Origin: Pseudomonas sp. PDM18
GTDB taxonomy: Bacteria > Pseudomonadota > Gammaproteobacteria > Pseudomonadales > Pseudomonadaceae
Assembly (NCBI RefSeq): GCF_014852585.1
Contig: NZ_JACVBX010000003.1
Location: 124,001 to 188,000, forward strand
DNA length: 64,000 bases
Direction: 5' to 3'
Under the pieces are notes generated by a model. It saw nothing but the letters and a program-made list of their open reading frames with translations, was not told where the DNA came from and ran no database searches. Below are positions 22,301 through 32,056 of this stretch, piece after piece (the stretch's first letter is position 1; every line of letters begins with the position of its first letter). The position numbers and the translations under genes were made by a program.

Positions 22301-23177
22301 CCAAGTCACTCAGGCTCACTGGCTTGCGATCGCCCAGCGCCGCGTCGATCTTCGGCGCATTCAGGCGCGCCGCCGCGGATACCGGCACGCCTTTGTTGAT
22401 GGTCGCCCATAGCTCGCCGCCGGCCTTGGCCTGGGACAGCCTCCAGGCACCGGTGAGGCGCTCGGGCAGCCACTTGGCCCAGTCGGCCTGGGGCAGGCTG
22501 AGGTAAAGCTCGGCTGAACTCTTCGCCCAGTCATCACGGTTCAGGCGGGTTTCCAGACGCGCCGCCACCGGCTCGCCGCCGGGCAGGCTGAGGCGTGCTT
22601 CGAGACGCTGGCGGCTGCCGCTGCGCAAGGTCATGCCGACGTAGGTCAGCGACAACGGGTTGGCCTGTTGCGGCAGCACGGTCAGTTGGCTGTCCATCAG
22701 CGACAGACGACGCGGGGTCAGCAGCAGGTCGATGAGTTTGCGCGGATCGGTATCACCGCCGCGGCTGGGCAGACCGTCTGCATGCCACTTGCCATCCTCG
22801 TCTTCGCGCAGGGTCAAGTGCAGGCCTTCCAGCTCCAGGCTGTCGATTCGCGGCTGGCGCGCCATCACGCTGCCGAGGATGTCCGGAGTCAGGCGCACAC
22901 GCTCCAGGCGCAGCGAATCGTTGCCTTCGCCGAGTTGGATATCGCGCACCACGATGATCGGGCTGAAGGCGTGCCAGTGCCCTTCCAGGGCGCCGATTGC
23001 TACCGGCAGGCCCAGTTGCTCGCTGGCCTTCTGCGCGAGCTCGTCACGGTACTCCGCCACCAGCGGCACCAGTTGCCGGCCGAGGCTGACGTACAGCGCG
23101 AGCAGCACCAGTCCCAGCGCCAGAAGCGCCAGGACGATGCGCAGGGAAGTGGCGAACAGGCGACCGGCGCGTTCCAT
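19359..23177 (-). CDS. yhdP: YhdP, AsmA-like giant inter-membrane lipid transporter
   Basis: A 1272-residue protein with one N-terminal transmembrane helix (about 13-35, LRIVLALLALGLVLLALYV) and a long periplasmic beta-rich groove (DUF3971/AsmA-like C-terminal part). YhdP, TamB and YdbH together deliver phospholipids to the outer membrane in E. coli, YhdP being the main route in stationary phase. The C-terminal block with GLSYDRVKGVLTATDGVYF and LPLAALIVGAPAIGGALFVVD, a second hydrophobic segment, is typical. Full length, no frame break. A very long reverse-complement frame over it is a GC-driven shadow. Confidence 0.94.
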   Translation of the reverse strand: MERAGRLFATSLRIVLALLALGLVLLALYVSLGRQLVPLVAEYRDELAQKASEQLGLPVAIGALEGHWHAFSPIIVVRDIQLGEGNDSLRLERVRLTPDILGSVMARQPRIDSLELEGLHLTLREDEDGKWHADGLPSRGGDTDPRKLIDLLLTPRRLSLMDSQLTVLPQQANPLSLTYVGMTLRSGSRQRLEARLSLPGGEPVAARLETRLNRDDWAKSSAELYLSLPQADWAKWLPERLTGAWRLSQAKAGGELWATINKGVPVSAAARLNAPKIDAALGDRKPVSLSDLGVSLFFERNGDDLNLRVADLAASIGDTRWGEVELDLTRRMKDEEHWQLRADRLDLAPLGSAITALAPLPDKAIEWLDGLKPQGVLHNVNFDYWPQREGAERVAYATNLEKVGVRAFHDVPAVANVDGTLRGNLEGGTLDANAQDFMLHLATLFPEPWHYRTAHTRMFFKLNDEAFTLGSHLMQVEGEEGTIAGDMLIRLMRDPALEDYMDLRVGMSNGDARYTGKYLPTVIPQMSKDLAAWLKGSIKSGRIEQGYFLWQGSLQKGSAPEAHAMTLYFKVHDGVLDYQPGWPGLSKAEGEVRVEDTGVSINASSGQILNSQVRDVSVEIPHSDPGEVAHLHVNGDIDSNLVDGLKILQDSPIGATHTFAGWEGSGDLNGHLNLDIPLAKGEASKARVIVDFDTDKAKLKIAKPELNLEQVKGKFRYDTDSGLSGQNIAAQVLGARVTGSIRAEGRNGVPRTRVLVGGQVPVKSLLDWGKVQKQLPVDGRIPFQLNLLLDGKDSQLQVASNLQGVTIDLPAPLGKSAQETRESEWRMTLDGAERRYWATYGDRASLAYAAPAEQPLAGRGVLRLGGDPAVLPNWSGVQVRGKIDEVDADAWMAVAKKYSNTGVEGAAGLLRGADLQIGRFKGFGQTLENLTLDVARSDSSWQVGLVSSLVSGKVTLPDSKVKPIQIALDRIDLPKGEAIDSEKAVVAPDPLAKIDPRTLPPMDVSIRQVLKAGKPVGAWSFNVRPTPTGVGFNDVNLDLRGLSVKGNLRWDGMEASARSTFQGQLEGKNLGDVLKAWDFAPSVTSERFRVDINGNWPGSPAALNLRRFGGTLDASLRKGQFVEVEGGANALRVFGLLNFNAINRRLRLDFSDLLGKGLSYDRVKGVLTATDGVYFTREPLRLDGPSSNLELNGTLDLAHDEIDAKLLVTLPVTNNLPLAALIVGAPAIGGALFVVDKLLGDKVARFASVQYSVKGPWQSPTIAFEKPFEKPH

Positions 23178-23335
23178 GTCAGTCGGCTGCCTGTGAAGTG
23201 GAGCGTAGGGTCATCGAGCGGCCTCCCAGCCAGGCAATGTCGAACCAGGTCTGACAGTGTGCGTCAGGCAAAGCTCCAAAAACTCCCATTGCACGATGGC
23301 CTCCTGCCGGAACCCCGCGTTGTGCGATCCGCCGC

Positions 23336-24793
23336 TCAAAGCAGGACCACGTCGTACTGCTCCTGGGAATACATGGCCTCGACCTGGAACTTGATAGGGC
23401 GACCGATGAACAGCTCCAGATCCGCGACATTACCCGACTCCTCATCGAGCAGACGGTCCACGACCTTCTGGTTCGCCAGCACCAGGTAGGAATCGGCCTG
23501 GTAGGCGCGCGCCTCGCGGAGGATTTCGCGGAAAATCTCGTAGCAGATGGTCTCGGGCGTCTTCAGCATGCCGCGCCCCTGGCAGCTCGGACAGGGCTCG
23601 CAGAGAACCTGCACCAGGCTTTCGCGGGTGCGCTTGCGGGTCATCTGCACCAGACCCAGTTCGGTGATGCCGATGATGTTGGTCTTGGCATGGTCGCGTT
23701 CGAGCTGCTTCTCCAGGGTCCGCAGGACCTGGCGGCGGTGCTCCTCGTCTTCCATGTCGATGAAGTCGATGATGATGATCCCGCCCAGGTTGCGCAGGCG
23801 CAGCTGGCGGGCGATGGCGGTGGCCGCCTCGAGGTTAGTCTTGAAGATGGTCTCTTCGAGGTTGCGATGGCCGACGAAGGCGCCGGTGTTCACGTCGATG
23901 GTGGTCATCGCCTCGGTCGGGTCGATGATCAGGTAGCCGCCGGACTTGAGCAGCACCTTGCGCTCCAGCGCCTTCTGCACCTCGTCCTCGACGCCGTAGA
24001 GATCGAAGATCGGCCGCTCGCCTGGGTAGTGCTCCAGGCGGTCGGCGATTTCCGGCATCAGTTCTTCGACGAACTGCGTGATCTTCTGGAAGTTCTCCCG
24101 GGAGTCGACACGGATTTTCTCGATGCGCGGATTCACCAGGTCGCGCAGGGTGCGCAAGGCCAGGGAAAGGTCTTCGTAGATCATCGTCGGCGCGCCGACG
24201 GTCTGGATCTGCGCGTCGATCTGGTCCCACAGGCGACGCAGGTAGCGGATATCGGCGAGGATCTCGTCCTCGCCAGCGCCCTCGGCGGCAGTACGCAGGA
24301 TGAACCCGCCGCGCTCGACGATGCCTTCGGCCTCGACGCACTTGGCGACCACCTGTTTGAGTCGCTCGCGCTCGTGTTCGTCCTCGATCTTCAGGGAAAT
24401 GCCGACATGACTGGTGCGCGGCATGTAGACCAGATAGCGCGAGGGGATCGACAGGTGCGTGGTGAGGCGCGCGCCCTTGGTGCCGATGGGGTCCTTGGTG
24501 ACCTGCACCACCAGGCTCTGCCCTTCGTGGACCAGCGCGCCGATGCTCTCCACGGCGCTGCCCTCGCGGGTGGATATCTCCGCGGCGTGGATGAAGGCCG
24601 CGCGCTCCAGGCCAACGTCGACGAAGGCCGCCTGCATGCCGGGAAGCACACGCACGACCTTGCCCTTGTAGATGTTGCCGACGATCCCGCGGCGCAGCGT
24701 GCGCTCAACATGGACCTCCTGCAGGACGCCGTTCTCCACCACCGCCACGCGCGATTCCATCGGCGTGATATTGATCAGGATCTCTTCACTCAT
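23336..24793 (-). CDS. rng: ribonuclease G
   Basis: Endoribonuclease of the RNase E/G family that matures 16S rRNA 5' ends and degrades some mRNAs. 485 residues: N-terminal S1 domain (about 38-128; GNIYKGKVVRVLPGMQAAFVD), the DNase-I-like catalytic part with GGIIIIDFIDMEDEEHR and TIDVNTGAFVG (the two catalytic aspartates), and the Zn-link cysteines of CPSC at about residues 401 and 404. It lacks the long C-terminal scaffold of RNase E. AAGGAAGG precedes the ATG. Lies between maf (47 nt upstream) and yhdP (158 nt downstream). Confidence 0.96.
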   Translation of the reverse strand: MSEEILINITPMESRVAVVENGVLQEVHVERTLRRGIVGNIYKGKVVRVLPGMQAAFVDVGLERAAFIHAAEISTREGSAVESIGALVHEGQSLVVQVTKDPIGTKGARLTTHLSIPSRYLVYMPRTSHVGISLKIEDEHERERLKQVVAKCVEAEGIVERGGFILRTAAEGAGEDEILADIRYLRRLWDQIDAQIQTVGAPTMIYEDLSLALRTLRDLVNPRIEKIRVDSRENFQKITQFVEELMPEIADRLEHYPGERPIFDLYGVEDEVQKALERKVLLKSGGYLIIDPTEAMTTIDVNTGAFVGHRNLEETIFKTNLEAATAIARQLRLRNLGGIIIIDFIDMEDEEHRRQVLRTLEKQLERDHAKTNIIGITELGLVQMTRKRTRESLVQVLCEPCPSCQGRGMLKTPETICYEIFREILREARAYQADSYLVLANQKVVDRLLDEESGNVADLELFIGRPIKFQVEAMYSQEQYDVVLL

Positions 24794-24840
24794 GCGCCCT
24801 TCCTTATCGCGCCCGGAGTCGTGCCAGCGCTACTTTCCGA

Positions 24841-25425
24841 TCAAGACTGCCAGCTGGAGATGGAGAAGTCAGCCAGCAATGCCGAGGTTTCGCAAAGAGG
24901 CAGGCCAACCACGGCGCTGTAGCTGCCCTCGACGCGGCTGACGAAGACCGCCGCAAGCCCCTGGATAGCATAGCCACCGGCTTTATCCTGCGGCTCGCCG
25001 GTTTCCCAATAGCGCTCGGCTTCCTCGGCGGAGACCTCGCGGAAAACCACACGGCTGCTGACCACGCGCGCCTCGCAGCGATCCCGATCAGCTACCGCCA
25101 CGGCGGTCAGCACCTCGTGCTCGCGGCCGGACAAGGCCTGCAGCATGGCCAGGGCGTCGTCGCGATCCACCGGTTTGCCGAGGATACGGCCGTCCAGCAC
25201 CACGGCGGTATCGGCGCCGAGCACGCAGACGTCGGCGCGCTGGGCGAGGAAGTTCAGCCCGGCCAGCGCCTTGCCGCGCGCCAAGCGCTCGACATAGGCA
25301 CGCGCCGGCTCGCCGGATTCGGGCGTTTCATCGATGGACGCGGGCACTATGTGGAACGGCAGGCCAATCTGGGTGAGCAGCTCGCGGCGACGCGGCGAAC
25401 TGGAGGCGAGGTACAGCTGGGCCAT
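24841..25425 (-). CDS. maf: Maf-family nucleotide pyrophosphatase
   Basis: House-cleaning nucleoside-triphosphate pyrophosphatase; the copy linked to rng and mreBCD is the YhdE-like dTTP/UTP (and modified nucleotide) hydrolase in other bacteria. 194 residues with the Maf signature [15 protein letters not shown] at the N-terminus, [16 protein letters not shown] and [21 protein letters not shown] 25425 ([13 protein letters not shown]) is chosen over an in-frame upstream ATG because the family begins there. It follows mreD by 61 nt that hold two strong hairpins. Confidence 0.93.
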   Translation of the reverse strand: MAQLYLASSSPRRRELLTQIGLPFHIVPASIDETPESGEPARAYVERLARGKALAGLNFLAQRADVCVLGADTAVVLDGRILGKPVDRDDALAMLQALSGREHEVLTAVAVADRDRCEARVVSSRVVFREVSAEEAERYWETGEPQDKAGGYAIQGLAAVFVSRVEGSYSAVVGLPLCETSALLADFSISSWQS

Positions 25426-25439
25426 CAGGGACTCCGAAG

Positions 25440-25482
25440 CGGGCCCGCGCAACGCGGGCCCGGCGATTCCCCCGCAAGGGGG
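25440..25482. repeat. two tandem hairpins between mreD and maf
   Basis: CGGGCCCGCG (25440-25449) pairs perfectly with CGCGGGCCCG (25453-25462) around a 3-nt loop, and CCCCC (25469-25473) pairs with GGGGG (25478-25482) around a GCAA tetraloop. They fill the mreD-maf gap. Read leftward neither is followed by T residues, so they may insulate, pause or protect mRNA ends between the mre and maf-rng parts of the unit. Confidence 0.6.
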
Positions 25483-25486
25483 GCGA

Positions 25487-25975
25487 TCAGTTGATGTTCA
25501 GGCGCAGCCGCAGGGCCCGCAGCAGTGTGTAGACCCAGGGCCAGAGCAAGGCGCTGACCAGTGCCGGCAGGAGGAACACCAGGGTCGGTGGGCGGTTGCC
25601 GGTCAGGGCGCTGATCCACAGCTGGACCAATTGTGCGAGACCGAAGACCACCAGCAACACCAGGCACTGCTGCCAGATGGGGAACATACGCAGGCGCTGA
25701 TGCAGCGACAGCACCAGGCAAATGATCAGGCTGAGGATCAGCGCGTTCTGCCCCAGCAGGCTGCCGTAGAGCACATCTTCGGCGACGCCCAGCACCCAGG
25801 CGGTCAGCATGCCGACCTTGTGCGGCAGGTAGAGCACCCAGTAGGTGAGGAACATCGCCAGCCACAGCGGGCGGCCGATCTCCATGAAGCTGGGCATCGG
25901 CGCCACCGACAGCAGCAGCGCCGCCAACAGGGTGAGCCAGATGGCCCAGCCGTTGTTCGAGCCCTGGGCCGCCAT
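25487..25975 (-). CDS. mreD: rod-shape-determining protein MreD
   Basis: Small integral membrane protein of the elongasome, 162 residues with about five or six hydrophobic segments (for example [18 protein letters not shown] and [14 protein letters not shown]) and the family motif [19 protein letters not shown]. Works with MreC and RodA/PBP2 to guide lateral wall synthesis. Its ATG shares one base with the mreC stop (TGATG), so it is translationally coupled. Sequence is otherwise ordinary. Confidence 0.93.
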   Translation of the reverse strand: MAAQGSNNGWAIWLTLLAALLLSVAPMPSFMEIGRPLWLAMFLTYWVLYLPHKVGMLTAWVLGVAEDVLYGSLLGQNALILSLIICLVLSLHQRLRMFPIWQQCLVLLVVFGLAQLVQLWISALTGNRPPTLVFLLPALVSALLWPWVYTLLRALRLRLNIN

Positions 25976-27030
25976 CAGTGACGGGTCCTTGCATCCGGGT
26001 GCGATGCGGGCGCACCGGCCGGCGCAGCAGGGGCCGCGCCATTGGTGCCGGCCGGATGGGCAGGCTGCGCGGCGGGAGCAGCAGGCTGCGCACCGTCATG
26101 AGGCTGAGCGGCGGGAGCGCCGCCCGGCGCAGGCATGCCGGACTCGGCGGCCTTGCGGTCAGCCTCGGCCTGGGCTTCGGCGGCATCGGTGGCGCGCTGT
26201 TCGGGGGTACGGCTGTCGCTGAAGACCAGCAGCACGTAGCGGCTGCGGTTCATCTTGGCGGTCGGCACGGCACGAATGGTGGCGAAAGGCCCGCCAGTGT
26301 CGTGCAGCACTTCCTTCACCACCGCCACCGGATAGCCGGCCGGAAAACGCTGGCCAAGGCCGGAGCTGACCAGCAGGTCGCCTTCCTTGATGTCGGCAGT
26401 ATCGGCGACGTAGCGCAGTTCCAGGCGTTCGGGGTTGCCGGTGCCCACGGCGATGGCGCGCAGGCCATTGCGGTTCACCTGAACCGGAATGCTGTGGGTA
26501 GTATCGGTCAGCAGCAGCACGCGCGCGGTGTAGGGCATGACCTCGACCACCTGGCCCATCAGGCCGCTGGCGTCGAGCACTGGCTGCCCCTGGAACACGC
26601 CGTCCTTCTCGCCCTTGTCGATGAGGATGCGCTGGGTGAAGGGGTTCGGGTCGACACCGATCAGCTCGCCCACCAGCACCTTGTCATCGACCAGGGCGGA
26701 GGAGTTGAGCAGCTCGCGCAGGCGCACGTTCTGTTCGGTGAGAGTCGCCAGCTTCTGCAGGCGGCGCTGCATCAGCAGCTGCTCGGCCTTCAGGCGCTCG
26801 TTCTCGGCCAGCAGCTCGCTGCGGCTGGTGAACTGGTCGCGCACGCCTTCCCACGCACGAACGGGAAAGTCGGCGATGCCATAGAAGGGGCTCAGCACGA
26901 GGCCCATCTGGCTGCGTACCGGTTTCAGATAATCGAAGCGGGCATCGACCACCATCAAGGCGACCGACAGGACAGCGAGCACCAGCAGGCGCGCGCCCAG
27001 CGAGGGCCCTTTGGAGAATATCGGTTTGAT
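25975..27030 (-). CDS. mreC: rod-shape-determining protein MreC, probable non-canonical start
   Basis: Bitopic periplasmic scaffold of the elongasome. Transmembrane helix near residues 14-29 (the VLAVLSVALMVVDARF region), coiled coil (about 67-105; ELLAENERLKAEQLLMQRRL), then the beta-barrel MreC domain (GLMGQVVEVMPYTARVLLLTD). The last 53 residues are an Ala/Pro-rich tail of unknown role. The start is a problem: the first standard start codon in frame is GTG 26982, which has no ribosome-binding site and would begin inside the membrane helix. Upstream the frame continues as a normal cytoplasmic N-terminus (KPIFSKGPSLGARLL) back to ATC at 27030, six bases after AGGAG; a stop closes the frame just beyond. 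I place the start there (351 residues) as inference; GTG gives 335. Confidence 0.85.
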   Translation of the reverse strand: MKPIFSKGPSLGARLLVLAVLSVALMVVDARFDYLKPVRSQMGLVLSPFYGIADFPVRAWEGVRDQFTSRSELLAENERLKAEQLLMQRRLQKLATLTEQNVRLRELLNSSALVDDKVLVGELIGVDPNPFTQRILIDKGEKDGVFQGQPVLDASGLMGQVVEVMPYTARVLLLTDTTHSIPVQVNRNGLRAIAVGTGNPERLELRYVADTADIKEGDLLVSSGLGQRFPAGYPVAVVKEVLHDTGGPFATIRAVPTAKMNRSRYVLLVFSDSRTPEQRATDAAEAQAEADRKAAESGMPAPGGAPAAQPHDGAQPAAPAAQPAHPAGTNGAAPAAPAGAPASHPDARTRH

Positions 27031-27040
27031 GACCGGCTCC
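27028..27040 (-). promoter_or_regulatory. ribosome-binding site and ATC start of mreC
   Basis: Read leftward: AGGAG (27040-27036), then CCGGTC, then ATC (27030-27028) in frame with MreC. GTC at 27033 is the other non-standard option but sits only three bases from AGGAG. This is the only Shine-Dalgarno match in the right place for the gene. ATC/ATT initiation is rare but known, for example infC and pcnB in E. coli (ATT). Confidence 0.5.
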
Positions 27041-27112
27041 TAGCTGTTGGGGTCGGTTGAAGTGTCGCCCCAGGCGAACAAACGTCAACCGACCTTGACA
27101 GGAATCTCCGCC

Positions 27113-28213
<1,101 letters not shown>

Positions 28214-28231
28214 CTAACAATGACGGGGGTT

Positions 28232-28260
28232 TTGGGCAAGGCGGCAATTTATGCTAGATT
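28232..28260 (+). promoter_or_regulatory. candidate sigma-70 promoter of gatCAB
   Basis: TTGGGC (28232-28237), 17-nt spacer, TAGATT (28255-28260) in the 239-nt divergent mreB/gatC gap, 130 nt upstream of the gatC ATG. It is a moderate match at ideal spacing. No equally good site was found for mreB on the other strand. Confidence 0.4.
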
Positions 28261-28389
28261 CCTCGTTTTTCGGGCCTGCCGGCCCGTCCCAGCGGCCTTC
28301 GACCGTCTGCCGCGGGTTCTGTTCCCTGCCCCCTCAATTCCTTCCGGCCAGGTCCAGTTCGAACCGGGCCGCTCTAGCTGGAGACCCCG

Positions 28390-28677
28390 ATGGCGCTTGA
28401 ACGCTCCGACGTGGAAAAGATCGCCCACCTCGCCCGCCTGGGCCTGGAGGAAGCCGACATTTCGCGCACCACCGACACCCTGAACAACATCCTCGGCCTG
28501 ATCGACGCCATGCAGGCGGTCGACACCGACGGCGTGGAGCCCCTGGCCCACCCGCTGGAAGCCACGCAGCGCCTGCGCGCCGACGCAGTCACCGAGGAGA
28601 ACCGCCGCGAAGCCTACCAGGCCATCGCGCCGGCCGTGGAAGACGGCCTTTACCTCGTCCCGAAAGTCATCGAGTAA
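28390..28677 (+). CDS. gatC: Asp/Glu-tRNA amidotransferase subunit GatC
   Basis: Small (95 residues) bridging subunit that wraps GatA and GatB in the tRNA-dependent amidotransferase, which turns misacylated Asp-tRNA(Asn) and/or Glu-tRNA(Gln) into the amide form. Typical features: the N-terminal [17 protein letters not shown], the middle [13 protein letters not shown] and the end [10 protein letters not shown]. It is the first gene of gatCAB, 19 nt ahead of gatA, on the + strand and divergent from mreB. GatCAB presence implies indirect Asn-tRNA (or Gln-tRNA) formation in this organism. Confidence 0.95.
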   Translation: MALERSDVEKIAHLARLGLEEADISRTTDTLNNILGLIDAMQAVDTDGVEPLAHPLEATQRLRADAVTEENRREAYQAIAPAVEDGLYLVPKVIE

Positions 28678-28696
28678 GCGCTAAGGACACGGACAT

Positions 28697-30151
28697 ATGC
28701 TGCATCAATTGACCCTCGCCGAAGTCGCTCGGGGACTCGCCGACAAGCAATTCTCCGCCCAGGAACTGGCCACTGCCCTGCTCGCGCGCATCCAGCAGCT
28801 CGACCCGCAGCTGAACAGTTTCATCACCGTCACCGAGGACATCGCCCTGGCACAGGCCAAGGCGGCCGACGAGCGGCGCGCCAAAGGCGAGACCGGTGCC
28901 CTGCTGGGCGCACCGATCGCCCACAAGGACCTGTTCTGCACCCAGGGCGTGCGCACCAGCTGCGGTTCGAAGATTCTCGACGCCTTCGTTTCGCCCTACG
29001 ATGCCACCGTCGTCGAACGCCTGGCGGACGCCGGTACCGTGAGCCTGGGCAAGCTGAACATGGACGAGTTCGCCATGGGCTCGGCCAACGAATCCAGCCA
29101 CTACGGCCCGGTGAAGAACCCCTGGGACACCTCCCGCGTACCGGGCGGCTCCTCCGGTGGCTCCGCCGCCGCCGTGGCCGCGCGCCTGATCCCGGCCGCC
29201 ACCGGCACCGACACCGGCGGCTCGATCCGCCAGCCGGCGGCGCTGACCAACCTCACCGGCATCAAACCCACCTACGGCCGCGTATCGCGCTGGGGCATGA
29301 TCGCCTACGCCTCCAGCCTCGATCAGGGCGGCCCGCTGGCCCGCACCGCCGAGGACTGCGCACTGATGCTCGGCGCCATGGCCGGCTTCGATCCGAAGGA
29401 CTCCACCTGCGTCGACCAACCGGTGGACGACTACCTGGCCGCCCTGACCAAGCCGCTGACCGGCCTGCGCATCGGTCTGCCGAAGGAATACTTCGGCGCC
29501 GGCCTGGACAGCCGCATCGCCGACGCGGTGATGAAGGTGGTCGAGCAGCTCAAGCAGCTTGGCGCGGTGGTCAAGGAGATCTCCCTGCCGAACATGCAGC
29601 ACGCGATCCCTGCCTATTATGTGATCGCGCCCGCAGAAGCCAGCTCCAACCTCTCGCGCTTCGACGGCGTGCGCTACGGCTACCGCTGCGAGGACCCGAA
29701 AGACCTCCAGGACCTGTACAAGCGCTCCCGCGCCGAAGGCTTCGGCGCTGAGGTGAAGAACCGCATCATGGTCGGTACCTATGCGCTTTCCGCCGGTTAC
29801 TACGACGCGTATTACCTGAAGGCTCAGAAAATTCGCCGTCTGATCAAGAACGATTTCACCAGCGCCTTCGCCGAAGTCGACGTGATCCTCGGCCCGACCA
29901 CGCCGAACCCGGCCTGGAAGCTGGGCGAGAAGAACAACGACCCGGTCGCCCAGTACCTGGAAGACATCTACACCATCACGGCCAACCTCGCCGGCATTCC
30001 GGGCCTGTCCATGCCGGCGGGCTTCGTCGACGGCCTGCCGGTGGGTGTCCAGCTGCTCGCGCCGTACTTCCAGGAAGGCCGCCTGCTCAACGTCGCGCAC
30101 CAGTACCAACTGGTCACTGACTGGCACAAACAAGCACCGGCTGGATTCTGA
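28697..30151 (+). CDS. gatA: Asp/Glu-tRNA amidotransferase subunit GatA
   Basis: Glutaminase subunit that releases ammonia from glutamine for transfer by GatB. 484 residues of the amidase-signature family; the Lys-cisSer-Ser triad is visible as Lys in [12 protein letters not shown], the glycine/serine-rich [15 protein letters not shown] stretch and the nucleophile serine in [14 protein letters not shown]. The C-terminal [20 protein letters not shown] is typical. A GGACA stretch precedes the ATG at 28697. Operon gatC-gatA-gatB with gaps of 19 and 11 nt. Confidence 0.97.
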   Translation: MLHQLTLAEVARGLADKQFSAQELATALLARIQQLDPQLNSFITVTEDIALAQAKAADERRAKGETGALLGAPIAHKDLFCTQGVRTSCGSKILDAFVSPYDATVVERLADAGTVSLGKLNMDEFAMGSANESSHYGPVKNPWDTSRVPGGSSGGSAAAVAARLIPAATGTDTGGSIRQPAALTNLTGIKPTYGRVSRWGMIAYASSLDQGGPLARTAEDCALMLGAMAGFDPKDSTCVDQPVDDYLAALTKPLTGLRIGLPKEYFGAGLDSRIADAVMKVVEQLKQLGAVVKEISLPNMQHAIPAYYVIAPAEASSNLSRFDGVRYGYRCEDPKDLQDLYKRSRAEGFGAEVKNRIMVGTYALSAGYYDAYYLKAQKIRRLIKNDFTSAFAEVDVILGPTTPNPAWKLGEKNNDPVAQYLEDIYTITANLAGIPGLSMPAGFVDGLPVGVQLLAPYFQEGRLLNVAHQYQLVTDWHKQAPAGF

Positions 30152-30162
30152 GGACGACACAC

Positions 30163-31608
30163 ATGCAATGGGAAACCGTGATCGGGCTGGAAATCCACGC
30201 ACAGCTCTCCACCCAATCGAAGATCTTCTCCGGTAGCGCCACCACCTTCGGCGCCGCCCCGAACACCCAGGCCAGCCTGGTCGACCTGGCCATGCCCGGC
30301 ACCCTGCCGGTGCTGAACCAGGAAGCCGTGCGCATGGCCTGTCAGTTCGGCCTGGCGATCAACGCCGAAATCGCCGAGCGCAACGTCTTCGCCCGGAAGA
30401 ACTACTTCTACCCGGACCTGCCCAAGGGCTACCAGACCAGCCAGATGGATCACCCCATCGTTGGCAAGGGCCATCTGGACATCACCCTGGAAGACGGCAC
30501 CGTCAAACGTGTCGGGATCACCCGCGCGCACCTGGAAGAGGACGCCGGCAAGAGCCTGCACGAAGACTTCCACGGCATGAGCGGCATCGACCTGAACCGC
30601 GCCGGCACTCCGCTGCTGGAGATCGTCTCCGAGCCGGATATCCGCAGCGCCAAGGAAGCCGTCGCCTACGTCAAGGCGATCCACGCCATGGTGCGCTACC
30701 TGGGCATCTGCGACGGCAACATGGCCGAAGGCTCGCTGCGTTGCGACTGCAACGTCTCGGTGCGCCCCAAGGGCCAGGCCGAGTTCGGCACCCGTGCCGA
30801 GATCAAGAACGTGAACTCCTTCCGCTTCATCGAGAAGGCGATCAACCACGAAGTGCAGCGCCAGATCGAGCTGATCGAGGACGGCGGCAAGGTCGTGCAG
30901 GAAACCCGCCTGTATGACCCGAACAAGGACGAAACGCGCTCCATGCGCAGCAAGGAAGAAGCCAACGACTACCGTTACTTCCCCTGCCCGGACCTGCTGC
31001 CGGTGGTGATCGAGCGCGCCTTCCTCGAAGAACTGCGCACGCAACTGCCGGAACTGCCGGACCAGAAACGCGAGCGCTTCGAGAGCCAGTACGGCCTGTC
31101 CGCCTACGACGCCAGCGTGCTGTCCGCCAGCCGCGAGATGGCCGACTACTTCGAACAGGTCCAGAGCATCTGCGGCGACGCCAAGTTGGCGGCCAACTGG
31201 GTGATGGGCGAGCTCTCCAGCCTGCTCAACAAGGACAACCTGGAGATCGAGCAGTCGCCGGTTTCCGCCGAGCACCTGGGCGGCATGATCCTGCGCCTGA
31301 AGGACGGCACCATCAACGGCAAGGCGGCCAAGACCGTGTTCGCCGCCATGGCCGAAGGTGAAGGCTCGCCCGACGAGATCATCAAGGCCAAGGACCTGGT
31401 GCAGAACACCGACTCGGGCGCCGTCGAGAAGCTGCTTGACGACGTGCTGGCGGCCAACGCTGAGCAGGTCGAGCAGTACCGCGCCAGCGACGAAGCCAAG
31501 CGCGGCAAGATGTTCGGCTTCTTTGTCGGCCAGGCCATGAAGGCCGCCAAGGGCAAGGCCAACCCGGCGCAAGTGAACGAACTGCTGAAGAAGAAGCTCG
31601 AAGCCTGA
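30163..31608 (+). CDS. gatB: Asp/Glu-tRNA amidotransferase subunit GatB
   Basis: Kinase and amidotransferase subunit: activates the misacylated aminoacyl-tRNA with ATP and transfers ammonia. 481 residues with the start [39 protein letters not shown], metal/ATP residues in [10 protein letters not shown] and [12 protein letters not shown], and a C-terminal YqeY-like tail domain (about 330-481) that binds tRNA. It ends the gatCAB operon, with an excellent intrinsic terminator 17 nt downstream. Confidence 0.97.
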   Translation: MQWETVIGLEIHAQLSTQSKIFSGSATTFGAAPNTQASLVDLAMPGTLPVLNQEAVRMACQFGLAINAEIAERNVFARKNYFYPDLPKGYQTSQMDHPIVGKGHLDITLEDGTVKRVGITRAHLEEDAGKSLHEDFHGMSGIDLNRAGTPLLEIVSEPDIRSAKEAVAYVKAIHAMVRYLGICDGNMAEGSLRCDCNVSVRPKGQAEFGTRAEIKNVNSFRFIEKAINHEVQRQIELIEDGGKVVQETRLYDPNKDETRSMRSKEEANDYRYFPCPDLLPVVIERAFLEELRTQLPELPDQKRERFESQYGLSAYDASVLSASREMADYFEQVQSICGDAKLAANWVMGELSSLLNKDNLEIEQSPVSAEHLGGMILRLKDGTINGKAAKTVFAAMAEGEGSPDEIIKAKDLVQNTDSGAVEKLLDDVLAANAEQVEQYRASDEAKRGKMFGFFVGQAMKAAKGKANPAQVNELLKKKLEA

Positions 31609-31624
31609 GCCCACACTTCAACGA

Positions 31625-31648
31625 CGCCGGGCTTGCCCGGCGTTTTTT
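31625..31648 (+). terminator. intrinsic terminator of gatCAB
   Basis: Perfect 7-bp stem CGCCGGG (31625-31631) / CCCGGCG (31636-31642), CTTG loop and six T residues directly after. It begins 17 nt after the gatB stop and ends 15 nt before the next ATG. Confidence 0.92.
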
Positions 31649-31662
31649 CGTCCGGAGGATCG

Positions 31663-32046
31663 ATGCTGCGCCCCATGGCCCTCGTCGGCTGCCTGGCCCT
31701 GCTGGCCGGCTGTAGCACCACGTCTTACGACAGCGACTCGGAGGTTTCCGGCCGCGGCTACCGCGCCGAAGGCACCGCGTCGTATTACGGCAAGGCACAC
31801 CATGGCAAGCGCACCGCCAGCGGCGAGCGCTTCAACCAGAACGCGCTGACCGCCGCGCATCGCACCCTGCCCTTCGGCACGCGGGTGCGAGTGACCAACC
31901 TCGATAACGGGCGCAGCGTCGTGGTGCGCATCAACGACCGCGGACCATTTGGCCGTGGGCGGATCATCGATGTCTCCAAGGCCGCTGCCGAACAACTCAA
32001 CATGCTGCGCTCCGGCACCGCGCCGGTGCGCCTGGAAGGTCTCTGA
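31663..32046 (+). CDS. RlpA-like septal-ring lipoprotein (short, DPBB domain only)
   Basis: A 127-residue predicted lipoprotein: short signal with lipobox LLAGC (Cys17), then a double-psi beta-barrel domain with [20 protein letters not shown] and [27 protein letters not shown]. The DRGPF aspartate is the catalytic position of RlpA lytic transglycosylases. Unlike full RlpA it has no SPOR domain, so septal targeting through denuded glycan is not expected. GGAGG lies seven bases ahead of ATG 31663; an upstream in-frame start would lie inside the gatB terminator. It is close (10 nt) to the next gene. Confidence 0.88.
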   Translation: MLRPMALVGCLALLAGCSTTSYDSDSEVSGRGYRAEGTASYYGKAHHGKRTASGERFNQNALTAAHRTLPFGTRVRVTNLDNGRSVVVRINDRGPFGRGRIIDVSKAAAEQLNMLRSGTAPVRLEGL

Positions 32047-32056
32047 AGGAGCCAGA

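Noticed and set aside
28690-28702. Alternative start for gatA upstream of 28697
   Set aside because: The family begins [14 protein letters not shown] at ATG 28697, with a purine-rich GGACA stretch before it; no upstream start is in frame after the gatC stop.
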